From an uncultured Collinsella sp. (GTDB taxonomy: Bacteria > Actinomycetota > Coriobacteriia > Coriobacteriales > Coriobacteriaceae), in contig CAUDAE010000027.1 of assembly GCA_958447445.1 (NCBI GenBank), positions 1 through 16,597 on the forward strand: a stretch of 16,597 nt of DNA, in the 5' to 3' direction. Numbering within the stretch: the first letter of the stretch is position 1; every line of letters begins with the position of its first letter. The notes beneath the pieces are model-generated. The model had not been told where the DNA came from. It saw only the letters and a list, made by a program, of their open reading frames with translations, and searched no databases. This document shows, one piece after another, positions 1 to 5,462 of this stretch. A program made the position numbers and the translations under genes.

Positions 1-10
1 CAACGCTCAC

Positions 11-56
11 CGAAATCGGTTTACGAAATCGGTTTCGTTTCGAGTTGTAGTATACT
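11..56 (+). promoter_or_regulatory. Tandem LacI-type operator and possible promoter ahead of the lacI-like gene
   Basis: The 12-mer CGAAATCGGTTT occurs twice with a 13-bp period (starting at 11 and 24). The second copy extends to ACGAAATCGGTTTCGT (23-38), a 16-bp palindrome around a central CG with one mismatched pair, which is the usual form of a LacI-family operator. A -10-like TATACT lies at 51-56; no convincing -35 is visible. The position, about 100 nt before the repressor start, suggests autoregulation. The site could also serve a divergent gene left of the window. Confidence 0.5.
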
Positions 57-138
57 CACCTACAGCGTTTTGCAACCGAGATTTTTAAAAAATGCCTAAA
101 ATGGCTCAGACTGCCGACATTGGGAAACGGGGTGCGCT

Positions 139-1161
139 ATGGCGCAGATGAGAATCAAGGACATTGCCGCCGAGGCGGGCGTGAGCCCGGCCACGGTCTC
201 GCGCTATCTCAACAACCGCCCCGGGCAAATGACCGAGGAGACCCGTGCTCGCATCGCGGCAGTTATCGAGCGCACCGGCTATCGCCCACGTGCCGCCGCG
301 CGCAATCTGCGCAGCTCGCGTACGAACCTCATCGGTGTGATTCTGGCTGACATCGCCAACCCGTTCTCGAGCGCCATGCTCGAGGGCCTTTCCGCCAGCG
401 CCGCGGCGCGCGGCTGCTCGCTCATGACGGCCATTAGCGGCAACGACCCCGCTAAGGAAGCGGAGTCGCTCACCAGACTTATCGATGCCGGCGTGGACGG
501 CCTGGTCGTCAACACCTGCGGAGGCAATGACGAGGCGATCGCCGCGGCAGCGGGACGTCTGCCCGTCGTGCTGCTCGACCGCGACGTTGCCGACGGCGGT
601 GTTGACCTGGTGACATCTAACAACCGTGAGCTGGTCGCCGGCTTGGTAGACGCCTTGGCAGCTGCGGGCAGCGAGCGTCTGTGCCTGCTCACCGAGGCAA
701 GCGACGATAGCCCCGTGCGTCGAGAGCGCGCCGAGGCCTTTGCCGACGAGCTTTCGCGCCGCGGCCTTGCGGGCGAGGTCGTCACCCTGGCCGACGGTGG
801 CGCCACGGGCGTTGGCCGTTTGGACAAGACCATCCGCGACTACGCGGGCAAAAGGCTCGGCCTTATCGCCGTCAACGGCCTGGTTTTCCTGCGTCTGACC
901 GAGGCACTGGCGCAGCTTGGTCCCTCGCTGCCGGCGGGGCTCAAGATCGCGACGTTTGACGACTACCCCTGGAACCATGTGCTCTTTGGCGGCGTTACCA
1001 CGGCCGCGCAGGACACCCTCACCATTGCCGAGCGCGTAGTCGAGCGCCTTTCCGAGCGCATCGACGTCGTTACCACCACCGTGGGCGAGGCCGCAAAGCT
1101 CGCCCCCAAGCGCATCGAGGTTCCCGGTCACATCGAACACCGCGCTTCGACCTCGCGCTAA
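139..1161 (+). CDS. LacI-family transcriptional repressor
   Basis: A 340-residue protein of the normal LacI/GalR length. The N-terminal helix-turn-helix (about residues 6-26, IKDIAAEAGVSPATVSRYLN) matches the family signature. A hinge helix follows (about 48-60), then a periplasmic-binding-protein-like effector domain from about residue 64 (LIGVILADIANPFSS) to the end, including the usual late FDDYPW motif near 272-277. Members bind palindromic operators as dimers and release them when a small carbohydrate-type effector binds. The start at 139 is chosen for the GGGG stretch 7-10 nt upstream; an in-frame ATG at 148 is an alternative. The ligand cannot be read from the sequence. The NN motif and FDDYPW give a loose impression of the KdgR branch (sugar acids), which is weak inference. 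The gene is not clearly in an operon with the GS-like gene 134 nt downstream. Confidence 0.93.
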   Translation: MAQMRIKDIAAEAGVSPATVSRYLNNRPGQMTEETRARIAAVIERTGYRPRAAARNLRSSRTNLIGVILADIANPFSSAMLEGLSASAAARGCSLMTAISGNDPAKEAESLTRLIDAGVDGLVVNTCGGNDEAIAAAAGRLPVVLLDRDVADGGVDLVTSNNRELVAGLVDALAAAGSERLCLLTEASDDSPVRRERAEAFADELSRRGLAGEVVTLADGGATGVGRLDKTIRDYAGKRLGLIAVNGLVFLRLTEALAQLGPSLPAGLKIATFDDYPWNHVLFGGVTTAAQDTLTIAERVVERLSERIDVVTTTVGEAAKLAPKRIEVPGHIEHRASTSR

Positions 1162-1214
1162 TCGCTCGTTCGCAACTGCCTGTTCGCGCACGTTTTTTGA
1201 GCGCTTGATACGCT

Positions 1215-1246
1215 TTAACCCTGCGGAAACATTTTTCTGCGATAGT
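1215..1246 (+). promoter_or_regulatory. GlnR-box-like site and possible -10 upstream of the GS-like/GlnR-like operon
   Basis: TTAAC (1215-1219), six bases, then GAAAC (1226-1230) closely fit the actinobacterial GlnR half-box arrangement gTnAc-n6-GaAAc. A -10-like GATAGT at 1241-1246 begins 10 nt downstream and is part of the small palindrome GATAGTATC. The box would therefore lie over or near the -35 region, as known GlnR boxes often do. No good -35 hexamer is seen, which fits an activator-dependent promoter. The motif is short, so the support comes mainly from the GlnR-like gene in the operon it precedes. Confidence 0.45.
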
Positions 1247-1295
1247 ATCTGCGATATAGACCAGTCGAAACCCGCCCGAAAGAAAGGGGAGCGAC

Positions 1296-2633
1296 ATGAA
1301 CCAGCAGAACATCGATTACGTACTCCGCTCCGTAGAGCAGCGTGACATCCGCTTTGTGCGTCTGTGGTTTGTCGACATTCTCGGCCGCCTCAAGAACTTT
1401 GCCATTAGCCCCGAGGACCTCGAGGTCGCTTTTGAGGAGGGTATTGGCTTTGACGGCTCCGCCATCGAGGGTTTTGCCACGCCCGAGGAAGCCGACATGC
1501 TGGCGTTTCCCGATGCTTCGACCTTCCAGATCCTGCCGTGGCGCCCGAGCCACAACGGCGTCGCCCGCGTGTTCTGCGACGTGTGTACTCCCGATCGCAA
1601 GCCCTTCGCCGGCGACCCGCGCGATGCCCTGCGCCGCATGTTCCGCAAGGCCGAGAAGGCTGGCTATCTGCTCAACGTGGGCGCCGAGCTGGAGTATTAC
1701 TATTTCCCCGACGAGCACACCCCCGAGCCGCTCGACAACGTGGGCTACTTCGATCTTTCGGTGAGTGACGCCGCCCGCGACCTGCGCCGCAACACGGTCC
1801 TCACGCTCGAGAAGATGTCCGTGCCCGTGGAGTACACCTTCCACGCCGCCGGCCGCTCGCAGCACGGCATGAGCCTGCGCCACGCCGAGGCCCTGAGCAT
1901 GTCCGACGCCATCACCACGGCCAAACTCATCATTAAGCAGCAGGCCTACGAGAGCGGTTGCCACGCCTCCTTTATGCCCAAGCCGTTGGCGGGCGAGGAC
2001 GGCAGCGCTATGTTCCTGTGCCAGTCGCTATTCGACCACGACGGCAACAACGTCTTTTGGGGCGAGGACGACGAGAAGTACCATCTCTCCGACATCGCCA
2101 AACACTACATGGCCGGTATCCTGGCGCACGCGCGCGAGATCAGCGCCATCACCAACCCCACGGTCAACTCGTACAAGCGCATCACCACGGGTGGCGACTC
2201 CGTACCGCAGTACGCCACGTGGGGCCTGCGCAACCGCGCGAGTATGGTCCGCATCCCGGTCTACAAGCCCGGCAAGCAGCTGTCCACGCGCATCGAGCTG
2301 CGCAGTCCCGATCCCATGGCCAACCCGTACCTGGTCAACGCCGTCACGCTGGCGGCTGGTCTGGACGGCATCGAGCGCAAGCTGGAGCTCCCGCCCGAGG
2401 CCACGGCCGAGACGCTCAAGCTTACCGACCGTCAGATGGTCGAGGCCGGCTACACGCCGCTGCCGCGCTCGCTCAAAGAGGCGCTCGACGTGTTTGAGGA
2501 CTCGCAGTTTATGAAGGATGCCCTCGGCGAGCACATCCACAGCTTCTTCCTCAAAAAGAAGCGTGACGAGTGGCATAAGTTTGAGTCTACGATCACCGAG
2601 TGGGAGATCAAGCACTACCTGGCGAACTCCTAA
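1296..2633 (+). CDS. Glutamine synthetase type I-like protein with degenerate active site (probable pseudoenzyme)
   Basis: 445 residues, collinear with GSI-alpha enzymes such as Bacillus GlnA (about 444). Conserved blocks include FDGSAIEGF (52-60), GAELEYYYF (129-137), FMPKP (226-230), NPTVNSYKR (287-295) and TRIELRSPDPMANPY (331-345). Key active-site positions differ. The motif HHEVAPGQHE is here FHAAGRSQHG (182-191), so two glutamates that bind the n1 metal become A184 and G191. The GMH motif that supplies the n2 histidine is AMFLC (238-242), so that His is F240. The flap GYEAP is altered to TTGGDSVPQ (297-305) with a one-residue insertion. Retained are E131/E133, E334 and R336. Normal glutamate-ammonia ligation therefore looks doubtful. 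Automated annotation would probably call this glnA. The start is set by GGGGAG at 1287-1292. It lies 50 nt upstream of a GlnR-like regulator and is probably co-transcribed with it. A sensor or scaffold role is inference; an altered substrate is possible. Confidence 0.9.
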   Translation: MNQQNIDYVLRSVEQRDIRFVRLWFVDILGRLKNFAISPEDLEVAFEEGIGFDGSAIEGFATPEEADMLAFPDASTFQILPWRPSHNGVARVFCDVCTPDRKPFAGDPRDALRRMFRKAEKAGYLLNVGAELEYYYFPDEHTPEPLDNVGYFDLSVSDAARDLRRNTVLTLEKMSVPVEYTFHAAGRSQHGMSLRHAEALSMSDAITTAKLIIKQQAYESGCHASFMPKPLAGEDGSAMFLCQSLFDHDGNNVFWGEDDEKYHLSDIAKHYMAGILAHAREISAITNPTVNSYKRITTGGDSVPQYATWGLRNRASMVRIPVYKPGKQLSTRIELRSPDPMANPYLVNAVTLAAGLDGIERKLELPPEATAETLKLTDRQMVEAGYTPLPRSLKEALDVFEDSQFMKDALGEHIHSFFLKKKRDEWHKFESTITEWEIKHYLANS

Positions 2634-2683
2634 TCGCGCTGGCTTGTTCCAGTACGATTGAGCTCATTTCTTTGGAGGCCGAT

Positions 2684-3346
2684 ATGTCCGAAAAGAGTGC
2701 CCTGTTCATGGCGCGCACGACGCGCTTCCACGAGTTTGCCCGCAGCTTGACGACCACCCTGGGTGTCGAGGTGAGCCTGGCAACCCCCGATTCGCCGACT
2801 GCAGCGCACGACTTTGACCTGCTGATTCTCGATTCTGATGGCATCCGCAGCGACCGCATCGATCAGATTGCCAAATGGCTCGACGACCGCGGCGGCGTCC
2901 CCATGTTGGTGATCGTCGACGATGAGGCGCTCGGCACCCTGCGCCTGCCCAATCACGCGCATGCCGACTTTGTATGCCCCACGGCGACGCCCAACGAGCT
3001 TAAGGCTCGTGCGCAGCGTCTGATGGGCGAGGAGGAGACCGTCACCGCCGACGATGTGCTCAACATCGATAACCTCGAGATTAACCTGGCTACCTACCAG
3101 GTGACACTCGATAACGAGCCCATTGACCTGACGCTGATGGAGTACTCGCTGCTGAGCTTTTTGGCGACGCACCCCAACCGTGCCTACAGCCGCGAGGTGT
3201 TGCTGCACCGCGTGTGGGGCTTTGAGTACTGCGGCGGCACGCGTACCGTCGACGTGCACATTCGACGCATCCGCTCCAAGGTGGGCCCGCAGATCGCGGC
3301 CCACATCACCACCGTCCGCGGCGTAGGCTACCTGTTTAAGGACTAG
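2684..3346 (+). CDS. Orphan OmpR/PhoB-type regulator resembling actinobacterial GlnR
   Basis: 220 residues. The N-terminal part (about 1-112) is a degenerate receiver: the acidic pair after the first strand is missing (ALFMART) and the late conserved Lys is not evident (FVCPTATP), while an Asp is kept at position 50 (LLILD). The C-terminal winged helix (about 125-218) is well conserved, with DLTLMEYSLLSFL, VLLHRVWGFEY and GGTRTVDVHIRRIRSKVG. This pattern, an atypical receiver keeping Asp50 plus the GGTRTVDVH wing, is that of GlnR, the actinobacterial nitrogen regulator that works without a cognate kinase. No histidine kinase is nearby. The start follows GGAGG at 2674-2678. It is the second gene of the GS-like operon, which supports a role in nitrogen control. 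Direct regulation of the upstream promoter is inference from the GlnR-box-like site. Confidence 0.85.
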   Translation: MSEKSALFMARTTRFHEFARSLTTTLGVEVSLATPDSPTAAHDFDLLILDSDGIRSDRIDQIAKWLDDRGGVPMLVIVDDEALGTLRLPNHAHADFVCPTATPNELKARAQRLMGEEETVTADDVLNIDNLEINLATYQVTLDNEPIDLTLMEYSLLSFLATHPNRAYSREVLLHRVWGFEYCGGTRTVDVHIRRIRSKVGPQIAAHITTVRGVGYLFKD

Positions 3347-3350
3347 ATTT

Positions 3351-3387
3351 CCACCACAAAGGGGGCAGGCACCTTTGTGGTGGTTTT
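3351..3387 (+). terminator. Rho-independent terminator, copy 1 of hairpin repeat family A
   Basis: A perfect 12-bp stem, CCACCACAAAGG (3351-3362) against CCTTTGTGGTGG (3372-3383), with a 9-nt loop GGGCAGGCA, then TTTT. It begins 4 nt after the regulator stop codon and should end the GS-like/GlnR-like transcript. The same stem-loop recurs at 13333, 14917 (degenerate) and 15871, so it is also a dispersed repeat. Confidence 0.85.
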
Positions 3388-3501
3388 GCCGCATGTGCGG
3401 GCTCCTTTCGGGTTTGCAGAAGAACTTAAGCCTTCCTAAAAGATTGCGTTCTCATACACGTTCGCCCGCATATTGGGGTACAACTCAACGTGAACAATGA
3501 T

Positions 3502-3536
3502 GGCCCGCCACATGTTTGGCGGGCCTTTGGTTATTT
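3502..3536 (+). promoter_or_regulatory. GC-rich leader hairpin directly upstream of the htrA-like gene
   Basis: A perfect 9-bp stem, GGCCCGCCA (3502-3510) and TGGCGGGCC (3517-3525), with a 6-nt loop, followed by TTTGGTTATTT. It has the shape of an intrinsic terminator but lies just 18 nt before the protease ribosome-binding site (AAAGGA, 3541-3546). It could end a short upstream transcript or act as an attenuator in the protease leader. Nothing else gene-like is seen between 3388 and 3501. A weak TACAAC (3479-3484) is a possible -10. Confidence 0.5.
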
Positions 3537-3554
3537 GACGAAAGGATCGCAGCC

Positions 3555-5015
3555 ATGAGCGAGAACGATTCCCAGCGTCCTCAGGATGCGGGCAACGCTG
3601 GCGAGACCCAGCAGCAGCCTCGTGTGCAGGTGGAGTCGACGCCTGCCGGCAGCAACATTCCCTACGTGCAGGCCTTCGACACACAGACCGGCAAGCCGCT
3701 GGGCGGCCAGCAGGTTGTAAACAAGCACACAGTGGTCAAGACCAAGACCAAAAAGCTGCCGATCTTTATTACGGCGCTCGCCGGCTGTGCCTGCGGAGCC
3801 CTGCTGGTCATTGCGCTCATTATGAGTGGCACGCTCAACATTGGCGGCGGCAAGAATGCCGTGACGGCGGGCGCTTCGGGTTCGTCGACACAAAAGATCA
3901 CGATCGACTCCGAGGACACCACGCTGGCCGAGGCCGTTTCTGCCAAGGCCCTGCCTTCCGTCGTTTCCATCACCGCCACTTCGAGCGGTAGCCAGAATGG
4001 CTCGCTTTCGCAGTCTGCTGACGAGTCGGACAGCTCGGGCAGCGTCGGTTCGGGCGTAGTACTCGATACCGAGGGCCACATCCTCACCAACAACCACGTG
4101 GTCGATGGCTATGACCAGTATGTGGTGACCATGGACGACGGCACCACCTATGAGGCCGAGTTCGTGGGCAACGATGCCTCAAGCGACCTGGCCGTCATCA
4201 AGCTCAAGGATGCTGACGCCTCCAAGCTCACGCCGATCGAGATTGGTGATTCCTCCAAGCTCAACGTGGGCGAGTGGGTCATGGCGATCGGCTCGCCGTT
4301 CGGCAACGAGCAGTCTGTCTCCACGGGTATTGTGTCGGCGCTGTATCGCTCCACGGCCATGAGCTCTACCAGCGGCAACACTATCTATGCCAACATGATC
4401 CAGACCGATGCTGCCATCAACCCGGGCAACTCCGGCGGCGCGCTCGTCAACGACAACGGCGAGCTCGTGGGTATTAACTCGCTCATCGAGAGCTACTCGG
4501 GCTCCAGCTCGGGCGTGGGCTTTGCCATTCCGGTCAACTATGCCAAGAATATTGCCGACCAGATCATCGACGGCAAGACGCCGGTTCATCCGTACCTGGG
4601 CGCCACGCTTTCGAGCGTCAACGCGCTCAACGCCCGTACCAACAAGCTGAGCACCGATAGCGGTGCGTACGTGGCGAGCGTCGTCGAGGATGGTCCCGCC
4701 GCCAAGGCCGGCATCCAAGAGGGTGATGTCATTACCAAGCTGGGCGACGACGAGATTACGAGCGCCGATGGCCTAATCATCGCGCTGCGCAGCCACGAGG
4801 TGGGCGAGAAGGTCGAGATTACGCTCATGCGCGGCAAGGAAGAGAAGAAGGTCACGGTTGAACTGGGCTCCGACGAGGAGCTGCAGAACCAGCAACAGGA
4901 CGACAGCGCGACCGATACCGGCAACGGTGGCATTACTGACGAACAGCTGCGCCAGCATCTGGAGGAGCTGTTGGGCCAGCAGGGCCAGGGCCAAGGCTAC
5001 GGTCAGGGTTTCTAA
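3555..5015 (+). CDS. Membrane-anchored HtrA/DegP-like serine protease with one PDZ domain
   Basis: 486 residues from the ATG at 3555, preceded by AAAGGA at 3541-3546. Residues 1-67 are a polar, Gln-rich, probably cytoplasmic tail; residues about 69-91 form one membrane segment (LPIFITALAGCACGALLVIA), so the protease faces outside. The trypsin-like domain carries the triad His181 (TNNHVVDG), Asp211 (SSDLAVIKL) and Ser293 (NPGNSGGALVN). A PDZ domain spans about 345-437 (GAYVASVVEDGPAAKAGIQEGDVI). The tail is Gln/Gly-rich (LLGQQGQGQGYGQGF). Family members degrade or refold damaged extracytoplasmic proteins during envelope stress; this anchored layout is typical of Gram-positive bacteria. It stands alone, between a leader hairpin and its own terminator. 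A low-complexity Ser-rich insert at about 143-164 lies just before the catalytic His region. No symbol is given because htrA/degP paralogues cannot be told apart here. Confidence 0.95.
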   Translation: MSENDSQRPQDAGNAGETQQQPRVQVESTPAGSNIPYVQAFDTQTGKPLGGQQVVNKHTVVKTKTKKLPIFITALAGCACGALLVIALIMSGTLNIGGGKNAVTAGASGSSTQKITIDSEDTTLAEAVSAKALPSVVSITATSSGSQNGSLSQSADESDSSGSVGSGVVLDTEGHILTNNHVVDGYDQYVVTMDDGTTYEAEFVGNDASSDLAVIKLKDADASKLTPIEIGDSSKLNVGEWVMAIGSPFGNEQSVSTGIVSALYRSTAMSSTSGNTIYANMIQTDAAINPGNSGGALVNDNGELVGINSLIESYSGSSSGVGFAIPVNYAKNIADQIIDGKTPVHPYLGATLSSVNALNARTNKLSTDSGAYVASVVEDGPAAKAGIQEGDVITKLGDDEITSADGLIIALRSHEVGEKVEITLMRGKEEKKVTVELGSDEELQNQQQDDSATDTGNGGITDEQLRQHLEELLGQQGQGQGYGQGF

Positions 5016-5041
5016 CGGGCCGTATTGCACATATCGAAGCC

Positions 5042-5084
5042 AGAGGGGCTGTCCCATCAACGTGGGGCAGCCCCTCTTTTCTTA
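5042..5084 (+). terminator. Rho-independent terminator after the HtrA-like gene
   Basis: A 15-bp stem with a single G-U pair: AGAGGGGCTGTCCCA (5042-5056) against TGGGGCAGCCCCTCT (5063-5077), loop TCAACG, then TTTCTT. It starts 26 nt after the protease stop. Confidence 0.92.
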
Positions 5085-5085
5085 T

Positions 5086-5116
5086 TGATCCGTTGGGGGC
5101 GGAGGAAAACGGATCA
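5086..5116. repeat. Perfect 9-bp inverted repeat with purine-rich loop
   Basis: TGATCCGTT (5086-5094) and AACGGATCA (5108-5116) pair perfectly around the loop GGGGGCGGAGGAA. It follows the htrA terminator directly and has no T-tract. Its role is unknown; it could be a remnant of a mobile-element end or a protein-binding site. Confidence 0.4.
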
Positions 5117-5151
5117 CATGGAGCTGACAAGAGGCCTGGTTCGTAATGGTC

Positions 5152-5354
5152 TGGACAGTTGGTTCAGATACGTATAAATCTTGGGCAGCTTGGGATGCGT
5201 TTTGAGCAATTTCTGATTGGGATGGGGCTCGGATGGGCGTTTGGAAGGGAGGATGGGACGTTTGCATGGCCTCGAGGAGCCCAAATTAGTCGAAACAGAG
5301 GTGTGCGTGCCTGATCCAGCTCTAGGATTTATACGTATCTGAACTAACTGTCCA
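5152..5354. mobile_element. MITE-like element with 29-bp terminal inverted repeats (non-autonomous)
   Basis: The left end (5152-5180) and right end (5326-5354) are inverted copies of the same 29 bp with one difference. The inner part of the right end reads GATTTATACGTATCTGAAC and the outer end reads CTGTCCA. The match may extend outward through GTCTGG with a 5-nt indel. The 145-bp interior has no convincing gene. Terminal repeats this long around a 200-bp core, placed between a terminator and the next gene, fit a miniature inverted-repeat element or an IS relic. No clear target-site duplication is visible and the parent family is not recognised. The rest of 5117-5462 outside this element shows no gene. 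Confidence 0.55.
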
Positions 5355-5462
5355 CCCCAGACTGGCGGCTGCCGATTCAGTGCGGTTTGAGACCGCTATT
5401 CGGCCCCGTTGCGACCGGTGGTACTCTTGTATCCGTTTGAAATCGAGCGAAGGAGTGCCGCT

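Noticed and set aside
106..1191. 361-codon open frame antisense to the LacI-family gene, and similar ones at 10464-11828 and 14601-15848
   Set aside because: Codon-bias shadows of well-supported plus-strand genes with no domain pattern or ribosome-binding site.
1162..1200. Possible terminator after the LacI-family gene (T-run at 1193-1198)
   Set aside because: No adequate stem precedes the T-run.
5082..5267. 61-codon minus-strand frame with a faint helix-turn-helix look (AAQDLYVSEPTVQTI)
   Set aside because: It reads through the left inverted repeat of the MITE-like element and across the hairpin at 5086-5116; too short and low in complexity to call a transposase remnant, though an IS relic is not excluded.
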